From the NCBI RefSeq assembly GCF_020736705.1, contig NZ_CP085990.1:248001-312000 (forward strand): a DNA stretch of 64,000 nucleotides, written 5' to 3'. A program made the translations under genes and the position numbers. This document shows, piece by piece, positions 55,349 to 64,000 of this stretch (positions are counted from its first letter, which is position 1; every line of letters starts with the position of its first letter). The notes beneath the pieces are model-generated. The model made no database searches, was not told the origin of the DNA, and was given only the letters and a program-made list of their open reading frames with translations. Source of the DNA: Psychrobacter sanguinis. GTDB lineage: Bacteria > Pseudomonadota > Gammaproteobacteria > Pseudomonadales > Moraxellaceae.

Positions 55349-55996
55349 TTAAACCTGATTGCTAAACAAACCAACCATCCAGCTACTTACGCTCCAAAGT
55401 GCAAGCCCCATTAGTATCAGCACAATTAATCCTAAAATATCAGGAATATGCAAATAAACCCAAGCCATCACTGGATTTCGCCAAAATTTCGAGCGCTGCT
55501 GCTTTTTTTGCAATGCTTGATGCATAAATGGACGCTCAATATGAGCGGTCTCCTCTATGTCATATTCCGTCTTTAAGTGTGCCCTTACAATCTCTAACGT
55601 CTTACGACTGGGTCGTAAAAAGACATCCATGACGGTGCCAGCTACGGGCACCACTCCAACTACCAAATCAATTAAGGCCAACCTAATAGCCGGTATTAGT
55701 TTAGCTGCTGGCACACCCAGTCTTCTGCCTAACACAAAAGCATAGCCCGTTAATAACAGCCCTGCCACATCACCTGCTACCGGAATAGTCGACAGTGCCG
55801 CATCTGCACCGACCCCTTGTTTGGTAAAAGGAATACGTACAAAAGAGTCCATAGTATTGGCAAATTTAGCCAAACTACGCTCCATTTCTATCGCTTGAGA
55901 CCGTGTCAAACCTTCTTTAATTAGGTTTTGTTGAAACCGGCTTTGTGCCTCTAGTGAGGTTTGAGTGTTTAAGGCGGTCTTAGAAGGTTTTGCCAT
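55349..55996 (-). CDS. DUF4112 domain membrane protein
   Basis: A 215-residue protein with the DUF4112 core: FTKQGVGADAALSTIPVAGD, then VAGLLLTGYAFVLGRRLG, LAIDLVVG-like IRLALIDLVVGVVPVAGTVMDVFLR and a final hydrophobic segment ILGLIVLILMGLALWSVSSW near residues 185-205. The paired I/V-P-V-A-G-D/T motifs are the family signature. Two to three membrane segments are likely. No biochemical role is known. It lies 52 bp downstream of ubiA on the same strand and may share its transcript. Confidence 0.88.
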   Translation of the reverse strand: MAKPSKTALNTQTSLEAQSRFQQNLIKEGLTRSQAIEMERSLAKFANTMDSFVRIPFTKQGVGADAALSTIPVAGDVAGLLLTGYAFVLGRRLGVPAAKLIPAIRLALIDLVVGVVPVAGTVMDVFLRPSRKTLEIVRAHLKTEYDIEETAHIERPFMHQALQKKQQRSKFWRNPVMAWVYLHIPDILGLIVLILMGLALWSVSSWMVGLFSNQV

Positions 55997-56048
55997 GAGT
56001 GAACTCTATTAATAAAGGCAGTAAGTGATGGCTTTTAAACACAGACGT

Positions 56049-56999
56049 TTAACTTATCCCGTTGAACTCAATCCAAACACAGCTTAAGGCGACCACTAAA
56101 AATACATAACGTCCGACCCACACATTGGCCAAAAACGCTTTGAAACAAGCCATGGGCTGCCGTGTGGCACACGCTCTATTTTGTTGCGCAAATAAAATAG
56201 CTACCAATCCTAAAGCATAGACCGGAATCAGCCCCAAGCGCGTATCAGAGAAATAGTGATACAGCACCACGCCCATTAGCCCCAAGAAGGCTGTCTGTAA
56301 TAAGGCAATAATTAACACATCAAACTGACCAAACAAGATGGCAGTAGACTTGACCCCAATTTTTAAATCATCTTCGCGATCAGCCATGGCGTATTGGGTG
56401 TCATAAGCCACCGTCCAGCACATATACGCGATAAACAATAGCCAGCACCAGATATCAGGATATCCCTGTACAGCCACATAAGCCATAGGAATTGCCCATC
56501 CAAAAGCAGCTGCCAAAAACACTTGAGGTAAATGGGTATAACGTTTCATAAATGGATAAATAAAGGCTAAGAAAACTGCCCCGAGAGACCAGTAAAACAC
56601 CTCTATTGGTAACCATAATAAGAGACTAGCACTCAATAGAGATAGCACCAAAAACGCCCCTACCGCCTCTTTTGCAGACAGTCTACCATTGGCCAAAGGG
56701 CGCCCCTTGGTACGACTCACTGAGCCATCTACTTTACGGTCTGCAAAGTCATTGATGGCACAGCCTGCCGCACGCATCAAAATAGCCCCTAAAGCAAAAA
56801 TCAGTAACACAGACCAAGAAGGTAATACACTGGGTAAAGCCGTCATGGCCGCTTCAGATAACGCGCTAGGCGCCCCAAAAGCCGCCAAGAACACCGCCCA
56901 TAATGTCGGCCATAATAACAATTCAATGCCTACCGGCTTATCAAAGCGAGTCAGATGAATGTAAGCTTGAAGCTTATTTCGAAAAGTAGAATGAGTCAT
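56049..56999 (-). CDS. ubiA: 4-hydroxybenzoate polyprenyltransferase
   Basis: Membrane enzyme that prenylates 4-hydroxybenzoate in ubiquinone synthesis. The 316-residue product has about 8-9 hydrophobic segments and both Mg2+/diphosphate motifs: [20 protein letters not shown] (N-D-x-x-D) near residue 80 and [13 protein letters not shown] (D-x-x-D) near residue 200. [20 protein letters not shown] at the N-terminus is the UbiA opening. A usual partner, ubiC, is not adjacent. DUF4112 and HAD-phosphatase genes flank it on the same strand. Confidence 0.96.
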   Translation of the reverse strand: MTHSTFRNKLQAYIHLTRFDKPVGIELLLWPTLWAVFLAAFGAPSALSEAAMTALPSVLPSWSVLLIFALGAILMRAAGCAINDFADRKVDGSVSRTKGRPLANGRLSAKEAVGAFLVLSLLSASLLLWLPIEVFYWSLGAVFLAFIYPFMKRYTHLPQVFLAAAFGWAIPMAYVAVQGYPDIWCWLLFIAYMCWTVAYDTQYAMADREDDLKIGVKSTAILFGQFDVLIIALLQTAFLGLMGVVLYHYFSDTRLGLIPVYALGLVAILFAQQNRACATRQPMACFKAFLANVWVGRYVFLVVALSCVWIEFNGIS

Positions 57000-57156
57000 A
57001 GCAAGTCAGCAAGGCCAATCAATTACGCCGAAATTTACTCGGTCCAATTAAAAAAAATAAAATGAAACATAAAATGAGCTGGGTATTTATCTGTCGGCAG
57101 ACCGTGTCATAAATAGCCCTATCACCCACCTTATTGAAACTACCCTTAGCAAACAC

Positions 57157-57885
57157 TTAGTCTGTGATTAACAGTTCAATCAGTTGAGCTGGCGTATCGA
57201 CATGATAAGTAGGGTTTTGCGCAGCAAGTACTTCTCTACTCATTGCCCCATAACTAACGGCAATAGAAGTCATATCTAGCTGCTTGGCCATCTGTATATC
57301 ATGGATACTATCTCCAATAAATATGGCCTCAGAGACCTTATGATTGGTCTCTTGTAAAATATCAATCAACATTTGAGGATCCGGTTTTGACCCCGACTCA
57401 TCAGCACATCGACTGGTAACAAAATAATGACGACTTTGTGAATAGTCCATGACTCGGTCTAGTCCAGCGCGCTTTTTGCCTGTCGCTACTGCCAACTGCT
57501 TATGTTGTCGTTTAAGCTGCTGCAACATACCCTCAATGCCTTCAAAAAACTGTGAATGAGGCTGATTAGGTGCAATACTTGCCTGCACATAATAGTCAGC
57601 ATAGCTTTGCTGAATCGCTAAATGCTGCTCTGGGGTGGCTTGCGGATACAAGATCTGTATCCCGCGAATAAGACTTAAGCCGATAATAGATTTAACCGCT
57701 TCATCAGTGGTATAAAACCCATTGGCTTCACCGGCGATATGCATAGATTTAACAATTAAACCTATGGAATCCATCAACGTACCATCCCAATCAAAAATAA
57801 TGAGCGACTTATCACGTAAGTCACTCATCATTGTTGAATTCTGTGCTTTTGAGTTCACCGCTGCCGATGACATCAAATGAGACAT
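57157..57885 (-). CDS. HAD-superfamily phosphatase (Gph-like)
   Basis: A 242-residue HAD subfamily IA hydrolase. Motif I is LIIFDWDGTLMDSIGLIV (D-x-D, about residues 30-47), motif II is the Thr of VATGKKRAGLD, motif III is K-P-D-P in SGSKPDPQMLIDIL, and motif IV is IFIGDSIHDIQMAKQ. The cap domain lies between motifs I and II. It is close to phosphoglycolate phosphatase Gph and to the HAD protein often found beside rluC. Substrate is not certain. It lies 77 bp downstream of rluC on the same strand. Confidence 0.9.
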   Translation of the reverse strand: MSHLMSSAAVNSKAQNSTMMSDLRDKSLIIFDWDGTLMDSIGLIVKSMHIAGEANGFYTTDEAVKSIIGLSLIRGIQILYPQATPEQHLAIQQSYADYYVQASIAPNQPHSQFFEGIEGMLQQLKRQHKQLAVATGKKRAGLDRVMDYSQSRHYFVTSRCADESGSKPDPQMLIDILQETNHKVSEAIFIGDSIHDIQMAKQLDMTSIAVSYGAMSREVLAAQNPTYHVDTPAQLIELLITD

Positions 57886-57962
57886 GTTGCCTGTCCTTAT
57901 TCTAAATCAATGGGTTATAAAGTCATATATCCTAAGTCAGTGGTTACTGCCCACTGACTGCT

Positions 57963-59057
57963 TTAATCTAAGTTTAAGTCAGCAGGCAACAAAGATTGCA
58001 TGTCTTCTGGTAGCGGTGCTTTAATAGTTTCATACTCAGGAATATCTAGTTGCCACGCATGTAGACACAGACGACGCACCCCAGAGTTATCCTGAATATG
58101 GTATTTGTCATCACCCAGAATAGGATGACCTAAATAAGCCAAATGCACTCGGATTTGATGGGTGCGGCCCGTATGTGGCATCGCTTCAATGAGACTAACC
58201 GGCTCACCATTAATTTCAAAGCGGGCCAATACCTTGCACGTGGTTTGGCTCGTCTTAGCGTCGGGACTATTCTTATCTACCCTAACTCGTCGCTCACCAC
58301 TGGCAAGCGTATAACGCAATAACGGCGCATCAATGCTGATATCGTTCAACGCAGGTTGCCCTTTGACGATACACAAGTAATGCTTTTGGATGGTCTTCTC
58401 GCGTAAATGCTCTTGTAACACTTTTAGGGTCGAGCGCTTCTTAGCAATCATCAATAAGCCGGAAGTGTCTTTGTCAATACGGTGCACCAATTCTAGATAT
58501 TTTTTACTAGTGGCATCGCGCATGGCTTCAATAACCCCGAAGTCCAAGCCGCTACCACCATGCACTGCCATACCAGAAGGCTTATTTAATACAATAAGCC
58601 CCTCGTCTTCATATACCACACGCTCTAGTAAGCTCTTAGCAAAGCCTTCGCTAATTACTGGTTTTTCACGAGTGGCCAATCTAACTGGGGCAATGCGTAC
58701 CACATCACCACGCTCAAGATTGTCATAAGGCTTGCAGCGTTTGTTGTTGATACGCACTTCATCAGAGCGAATCATTTTATAAATATGGGCGCGAGGCATG
58801 CCTTTAAGACGTGCTAAGAGGAAGTTATCCACGCGCTGACCATGTTGGTGACGGGTCACTTCTAAATGATTGACCTGACTAAAATCTTTAATATCTTCAT
58901 CAGCACTTTGCGGACGCGCCTTGGTAGAATGACGTCTAACCTGAGAAGGTTCAACGCCAACACTGGCCATAAGACCGTCTAAGTCACGCTCTATTTTGCT
59001 ATTTTCATTATTCATTTGATCTACATTTTTCTCGGATTTTCGATGGAATTTTGACAT
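57963..59057 (-). CDS. rluC: 23S rRNA pseudouridine synthase RluC
   Basis: Makes pseudouridine at 955, 2504 and 2580 of 23S rRNA. The 364-residue product has an N-terminal S4 domain (RVDNFLLARLKGMPRAHIYK around residue 75) and the RluA-type catalytic core with the Asp in LVHRIDKDTSGLLM, then MPHTGRTHQIRVHLAYLGHPI. The first about 60 residues are variable, and a start at the internal Met15 or Met30 is possible. It is divergent from rne with a 1.2-kb gap, the same rne/rluC pairing seen in E. coli, which supports RluC over RluD. Confidence 0.94.
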   Translation of the reverse strand: MSKFHRKSEKNVDQMNNENSKIERDLDGLMASVGVEPSQVRRHSTKARPQSADEDIKDFSQVNHLEVTRHQHGQRVDNFLLARLKGMPRAHIYKMIRSDEVRINNKRCKPYDNLERGDVVRIAPVRLATREKPVISEGFAKSLLERVVYEDEGLIVLNKPSGMAVHGGSGLDFGVIEAMRDATSKKYLELVHRIDKDTSGLLMIAKKRSTLKVLQEHLREKTIQKHYLCIVKGQPALNDISIDAPLLRYTLASGERRVRVDKNSPDAKTSQTTCKVLARFEINGEPVSLIEAMPHTGRTHQIRVHLAYLGHPILGDDKYHIQDNSGVRRLCLHAWQLDIPEYETIKAPLPEDMQSLLPADLNLD

Positions 59058-60252
59058 ATTTTGTTAGGTGTTTGGCAAAAGATTTGGTATAGTCTAACAC
59101 GTTGACTTTGTGTCTCGTGTATTGTTATGAATAAACGCTCATTTTTTATGATCCCTTTTATAGCTTTACTCGATTACACCATTATTTGATATCTATTAGC
59201 AACAGCATACCTGTTTGGCATAAAGTATCTTTTTAAATATTCCGTAGGGAATATAAAGTCAGCCCACAACGTTATTTTTATAAACAATGATTTTGGGTAG
59301 GTGGTTTAGGAGTTTATAGCTCTCTTTTGCCGACTTGGCACGACACCCCCATTTAAATTTAACATGTACACAATGTTGTAATATTTTGGAAAGACAATAG
59401 CGCGAGCCAAAAGCCGCCGCTATTAAAAGCCCAGCGAAATAATGTAGCCGCTAGTCCCGTCGTATGACCTTACGCCTTATACAACCTAAGTCTAAGCTAC
59501 CGCTTATATTCCCTGGTAAACAGCATGAATATATAAGACCAAATTACGCCGAATTGGCGGTCAAATAACTGTAGTTAAACGTTTAATAAATTTTGCTTTT
59601 TGTCTGAATAAAAAAGCCGTTATTTGCCAAGTACGCCCCGCCAAATTTGGCGCTAAACTGATAATGAGATAAAACTTTAGGGTTTAACATTTAATTGATT
59701 AAGTTTATATAATTAAGACAGACTAACTCTCTGGTCACTGACACCCCACTAATTACAATACAAATTAGTTCGTCATACCGGCATGACATAAGGTGGCCCT
59801 TACACTCCGCCTTAAATGCATTAAATAGCTAGGTTCAGAATGACTTGATTATGACTATTTTCAACTTTAAGCATTAACATAGTAAGGCAGTCTTCTTGTC
59901 AATAGAAGCTGAAAACTAGCAGTAACTACGGATGTCATACATCACGTAATTAATAGTAACCTTTGAGAGCCTCATAGCTCCATATATCTTAAAGGTTTGC
60001 TATAAGCTGCATACTTAATAACAGCAGGACGCTAAAAACTGCCTCTCCCTGTTTAACGCTTAATAAATACACTGCCCTACAGTTTGATTATCACACTTGT
60101 CATTGGTCTATTTACTCATAAATACCGTTCGTTTTTACTGTAATATCAGAAAAATGCGTTATTAATAGGGCTTATATTTTAGCCACATTCATGCTCAAGC
60201 TTTACTTCTAAATACCAGCCATTGTGTGTCATGACCTAACTAGGACACAGCA
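59058..60252 (+). other. 1.2-kb rne upstream region with multiple inverted repeats
   Basis: No open gene of note is visible. Several dyads occur: CGCC/GGCG around 59547-59559, the perfect palindrome CGCCAAATTTGGCG at 59639-59652, and GTCAT (59772-59776) with ATGAC (59783-59787). TTGACT at 59102-59107 with TTATGA at 59125-59130 is a possible promoter. In E. coli the long rne 5' leader folds and lets RNase E limit its own mRNA; this region is about twice as long, and an analogous role is inference. I do not recognise tmRNA, RNase P RNA or SRP RNA here. Confidence 0.5.
59639..59652. repeat. 14-bp perfect palindrome in the rne leader region
   Basis: CGCCAAATTTGGCG, about 600 bp before the rne start. 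It could be part of an RNA hairpin or a protein-binding site. Confidence 0.6.
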
Positions 60253-63200
60253 ATGAAACGCATTCTTATTAACGCCACTCACAACGAAGAAGTTCGTGTT
60301 GCTTTATGCAAAGGCAACCATCTTTACGACTTCGATCTTGAAAACCGCACCCGCGAACAGAAAAAAGCCAACATCTATAAAGGCCACGTTACCCGTGTTG
60401 AGCCTTCTTTAGAAGCGGTCTTTGTCGAATATGGATCAAAGCGCCAAGGCTTCTTGCCTGTTCGTGAAATTGCCAGCGAATATCTTTCTGGCAACCCTCG
60501 CGAAGAAAACATCCGTAAGCTGATCAAAGAAGGCGATGAGCTTATTGTTCAAGTCGAAAAAGAAGAGCGCGGTAACAAAGGCGCTGCCCTTTCTACTTAT
60601 GTTTCTTTGGCCGGTCGCTACTTAGTCTTAATGCCAAACAATCCTAAAGGCGGCGGTATTTCACGTCAAATCTCTGGCAAACTACGCGAAGATATGAAGC
60701 GTATGCTAGGCAATTTAGACCTACCAAAAGGCATGAGCGTTATCGTACGTACCGCTGGTATTGGCAAGACTCAAGAAGACTTGCAGCATGATCTAAACCA
60801 TCTGCTGAATATCTGGAATGCCATCCAAGACCAAAATAAGAAATACGCTTCTCCGCGTCTGGTACACCAAGAAGCCGGTGTGGTGACTCGCGCCGTACGT
60901 GACTATTTACGTGATGATATCAGTGAAATCTGGATTGATAATGAAGAAGCCTTTATTGAGGCTGAAACCTTTATCAAAGCGGTCATGCCCACTCAAATCG
61001 ATAAGCTACGTAAATACACTGACTTTGAACCTATGTTCTCAAGCTTCAATGTTGAGCGTCAAATCGAGACTGCCTATCAACGTGAAGTTCGTCTGCCTTC
61101 TGGCGGCTCAATCGTTATTGATCAAACAGAAGCGTTAGTCTCTATCGATATTAACTCAGCCAAATCAACTAAAGGTGCCGATGTTGCAGAAACTGCTTAT
61201 CACACCAACTTAGAAGCGGCTGATGAAATTGCTCGTCAATTACGTCTGCGTGATATGGGCGGTCTTATCGTCATCGACTTTATTGACATGAGCGATCACA
61301 AACATCAAAAAGAAGTTGAAAAGCGCCTAGTTGAAGCGACTAAATACGACCGTGCCCGCGTACAGTTTGGCGAAATTTCACGCTTTGGTTTGATGGAAAT
61401 GAGCCGTCAACGTCTGCGTCCTTCTTTAGAGGAATCAACCGGTTATATTTGCCCACGTTGTCATGGTAATGGCATGATTCGCGACTTACGCTCTTTGTCT
61501 CTGTCTATCATGCGTCAAATCGAACAGACGGCTTTAAAAGAGCGTCATGGTGAGGTACAGGCCGAAGTACCCACTGATATTGCTGCTTTCTTATTGAATG
61601 AAAAACGCGAAAGCTTGGTTTATCTTGAGCAAGACAGTGGTACTCGCATTACCATTTTGCCACATGCTCACTTAGAGTCGCCTAACTTCAATATCCACTT
61701 TAATCATCATGGCTTTGCCCCTGCAAGCTATGAGCGTGTGACCGATACTCAGCAACAAGAAACCAGCGGCCTAGGCTATGAAGTAGACTGGCAAACTGCC
61801 GAATCTGAACGTCCAGAACAGCAGCCTATTCGTCAGCCCCGTCAATCAGCTAGCAATGCACCTACTGCAGCCGCTAACACTGCACCGACTAAGCAAGCGG
61901 CTACTACCCCAGCCCCAGCGGCAAAAAACCAAGCCCCTCAGCCGCAAACACAAGCACCTGTCGAGGCGGCTAAACCTTCTGCTGTGGCTTGGCTATCAAA
62001 TTTATTTGCCCCTACCCCGCAAGCCCAGATGTCTGCTACCGTTAGCAGCGCCGATGCCGCACAAGCAATTGAAGCCATCGTCAACACCGGCGCTCAAAGC
62101 CGTGGGGCTTTTGGTCAAGTCAGTGCTGCCCCTGTCGCACCTACTCCAGCCCCACAAGCTGCGATAGTACCAGCTGCTCCCCAAGATGAAGCGAACGGCA
62201 AAGAAGACAATGACAGTGATACAGACAATGAGAGCGATAACGACAAAGATCGCCGTCGTTCGCGCAATAATAGAAGTCGTAACAAATATGACAAGCGCGC
62301 TAAACCTGAGAGTCGTCGCCGTCAACCTGAAAAAGAAGACAGAAAATCTAATAGCTCAGTAGATAAGTCAGAGACTGAGAGCTCAGCGTCAAGTCAAGAC
62401 AACAGCACTGCCAAAGAGCTACCCAAACGTGAGGCCAATAGCAGACGCGACTCACGCGGTCCGATTGAGCGTGGTGAAACCAAACAGCCACAAGGCAAAT
62501 CTAGCCAAGACAATCGTGCTAAACAAGACGACAGAAACAAGTCTTCAGATAGAAATGGAGGCCGTGCACAAAACGAGCGTAACGTAGATCCTAATGAAGT
62601 GAATCTACGCGTCACTGAAGCAGAAACAACGCTTAAAAAATCAGAAGTGGTTCATATCTCACTAGATGATACTAAAGCAACTTCTGCTACTGAAGCCAAG
62701 TCTGATGCTAAATCTGATGTAAAAGCGCAGCCAAAACAAGACACAAAATCTGTAGCTAAAGCGGAAGATAAGTCAGTGTCTACTGAAGAAGCGCCCGCTG
62801 AGAAAGACGTTCAGAGTAAAGCTGCAGATCATGGCAAACCAGAGTACGCTAAATCTGACACTGCTGACACTGAAGCCAAAGTAGAAGTAGTGGCTAAGCC
62901 AGAGCAAGCGCAGCCAAAACAGCCGCGTCACGCTTCAGAGGATAAGTCATCGGCTATTAAGCAGCAAAAGACCAATGAAAGCACTGCTAAGTCTGACACT
63001 ATTAAGGCTGAGACTAACCGCTCTGAAGCCCAAGCGTCTGAACCAAGCAGAGCCGATGTTAGCAATGAAAAAACAGAGACTACTAAAGCTGAACCTACTG
63101 CAGACAAACCAGTGGTGTCAAACTCAACTCAAAGCTCTAAGTCTGAAAATGACAGTTTAAGCTTTGATGCCAGCGACTTGTTTGCTGACCGTTATGTGGC

Positions 63201-64000
63201 AGCGCAGAAGTTTGGCCAAGCCAGCAATGACCCACGCTTAATCAAAGCATCGTTGATGAAGCAACGTAAACCAGCGCCAGTTGAAGAAGCTCAAACTGTC
63301 AAAGCCGCACCCATTACTGGGTCAGTCGGTCAGTTTATCCATACTCATCTGGCACAGCCCAGCATGCGTTTGGCCAAAGACGGTGTTATTGCTTGTTTCT
63401 TAGCGGCATTAAATGCGCACAAAGAAACGTCAGGTGGCTCAACTAAGTCAATGACCAAGCGTAAGAGCACTAATCAAAGCACGCCTGAGTCGCTGCAAGC
63501 GTTTAGTTTCGTAAACTATGGCTATCAGTCATTGTCACCTAGCTACTTAGAGCGTTTTGCTCAGATGACCTCTGCTGTGGCCGCTCATAATATTGAGCAG
63601 GGTAAAACTCAGGTTGAACCAACGCCGATAGGTGCTAGAGCGACCAATGACCCTCGTGGCCAGCATCCTGACTACAATGCACCTGTTGTTGAAGTTAACA
63701 CTGAGGCTAAACCCGACGTCAAATCTGAAGTCGAAACCGAAACTCAGACGGCAGCATCAGAAGTAGACGCCGCACCAGTGGTAGACAAAGTAGCACAATC
63801 TACTACTGAAGTAGCTACGAATAAGTCTTCTAAAGACACAATGGCAAGCTTACTTCAGTTAAACGTTGGCGGCTTTATCAACCAAGTCTTAGGTCAAAAA
63901 GGTCTAGATATTGTTCAGTCTGGTCAAACGGAAGCAGCTTTCCTAAAAGCGCTAAATCAACCTCAGGACCATTTAGCTTTGGCCGCTCAGAACTTAGTTC
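60253..64000 (+). CDS. rne: Ribonuclease E (3' end outside window)
   Basis: Endoribonuclease and degradosome scaffold. The ATG at 60253 gives MKRILINATHNEEVRVALC, the standard RNase E/G opening. Visible features: S1 domain (IYKGHVTRVEPSLEAVFVEY, about residues 41-60), RNase H-like and DNase I-like parts with the Mg2+ aspartates in VSIDINSAKST (around 300) and GGLIVIDFIDM (around 344), and the zinc-link CPRCHGNG (around 406). From about residue 515 the chain is a long Lys/Glu/Asp/Ser/Ala/Pro/Gln-rich disordered tail, with Arg-rich patches near 670-780, which is where RNA and degradosome partners bind in E. coli. Still open at the window edge after about 1249 codons, longer than E. coli Rne (1061). 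Confidence 0.97.
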   Translation, partial: MKRILINATHNEEVRVALCKGNHLYDFDLENRTREQKKANIYKGHVTRVEPSLEAVFVEYGSKRQGFLPVREIASEYLSGNPREENIRKLIKEGDELIVQVEKEERGNKGAALSTYVSLAGRYLVLMPNNPKGGGISRQISGKLREDMKRMLGNLDLPKGMSVIVRTAGIGKTQEDLQHDLNHLLNIWNAIQDQNKKYASPRLVHQEAGVVTRAVRDYLRDDISEIWIDNEEAFIEAETFIKAVMPTQIDKLRKYTDFEPMFSSFNVERQIETAYQREVRLPSGGSIVIDQTEALVSIDINSAKSTKGADVAETAYHTNLEAADEIARQLRLRDMGGLIVIDFIDMSDHKHQKEVEKRLVEATKYDRARVQFGEISRFGLMEMSRQRLRPSLEESTGYICPRCHGNGMIRDLRSLSLSIMRQIEQTALKERHGEVQAEVPTDIAAFLLNEKRESLVYLEQDSGTRITILPHAHLESPNFNIHFNHHGFAPASYERVTDTQQQETSGLGYEVDWQTAESERPEQQPIRQPRQSASNAPTAAANTAPTKQAATTPAPAAKNQAPQPQTQAPVEAAKPSAVAWLSNLFAPTPQAQMSATVSSADAAQAIEAIVNTGAQSRGAFGQVSAAPVAPTPAPQAAIVPAAPQDEANGKEDNDSDTDNESDNDKDRRRSRNNRSRNKYDKRAKPESRRRQPEKEDRKSNSSVDKSETESSASSQDNSTAKELPKREANSRRDSRGPIERGETKQPQGKSSQDNRAKQDDRNKSSDRNGGRAQNERNVDPNEVNLRVTEAETTLKKSEVVHISLDDTKATSATEAKSDAKSDVKAQPKQDTKSVAKAEDKSVSTEEAPAEKDVQSKAADHGKPEYAKSDTADTEAKVEVVAKPEQAQPKQPRHASEDKSSAIKQQKTNESTAKSDTIKAETNRSEAQASEPSRADVSNEKTETTKAEPTADKPVVSNSTQSSKSENDSLSFDASDLFADRYVAAQKFGQASNDPRLIKASLMKQRKPAPVEEAQTVKAAPITGSVGQFIHTHLAQPSMRLAKDGVIACFLAALNAHKETSGGSTKSMTKRKSTNQSTPESLQAFSFVNYGYQSLSPSYLERFAQMTSAVAAHNIEQGKTQVEPTPIGARATNDPRGQHPDYNAPVVEVNTEAKPDVKSEVETETQTAASEVDAAPVVDKVAQSTTEVATNKSSKDTMASLLQLNVGGFINQVLGQKGLDIVQSGQTEAAFLKALNQPQDHLALAAQNLV

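Noticed and set aside
59058..60252. tmRNA, RNase P RNA, 4.5S RNA or tRNA
   Set aside because: None of their conserved sequence cores are seen in this gap.

Overview
The window looks like a chromosomal segment of a Psychrobacter-type gammaproteobacterium (Moraxellaceae). Three things suggest this: the division and cell-wall order murG-murC-ddl-ftsQ-ftsA with unusually wide gaps, the ibaG-murA-hisG...hisD-hisC arrangement, and protein sequences that read as Moraxellaceae versions of housekeeping genes with moderate-to-low GC. The genus is inferred from gene order and protein style, not from a database search. I found no rRNA, tRNA, CRISPR array, complete insertion sequence or prophage.

Region by region. 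1-6467 (minus strand) is the end of the dcw cluster: murG, murC, ddl, ftsQ and a truncated ftsA, with an intrinsic terminator between ftsQ and ftsA. 6817-15578 (minus) carries a DUF2147 secreted protein, gshB, pyrE, an unknown protein, an NAD-binding epimerase-like protein, a lipase-like hydrolase and a DUF4105 envelope protein. 15867-23392 holds ampD, a CitE-like lyase, murJ, rpmE2 (L31 type B), an EcsC-like protein with a highly charged tail, and pabB. 23466-30709 is the hisC/hisD/hisG-murA-ibaG block, broken by an oppositely oriented phytase-like lipoprotein. 31034-34851 has an esterase, a two-BON-domain lipoprotein, yraN and rsmI. 35260-42343 holds an MFS transporter, an AlkA-type glycosylase, a TauE-type exporter, a nitroreductase, coaBC, a GNAT and radC, the last preceded by a degenerate 15-bp tandem repeat. 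42791-50633 holds fadE, an M23 peptidase, a cytochrome c lipoprotein, the divergent epmB/efp pair (lysylation of EF-P) and an unknown membrane-anchored protein.

50693-54113 is the accessory hot spot. The YjbQ-family gene is split into a 5' piece and a 3' piece. Between them sits a minus-strand toxin cassette of about 3 kb: a DUF4150/PAAR-like (type VI secretion) effector with an unrecognised C-terminal domain, a lipoprotein that is its probable immunity protein, then an orphan copy of the toxin tip still joined out of frame to a small piece of the PAAR domain, then a second, diverged immunity lipoprotein. No other type VI secretion genes are in the window, so delivery would depend on machinery elsewhere.

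54451-64000 returns to core genome: a lipoprotein with a possible MliC-like domain, a DUF4112 protein, ubiA, a HAD phosphatase, rluC, and the divergent rne (truncated by the window end), which has an upstream gap of about 1.2 kb rich in inverted repeats. Envelope and peptidoglycan genes recur through the window (murA, murC, murG, murJ, ddl, ampD, M23 peptidase, ftsQ/A), as does translation quality control (efp/epmB, rsmI, rluC, rpmE2).
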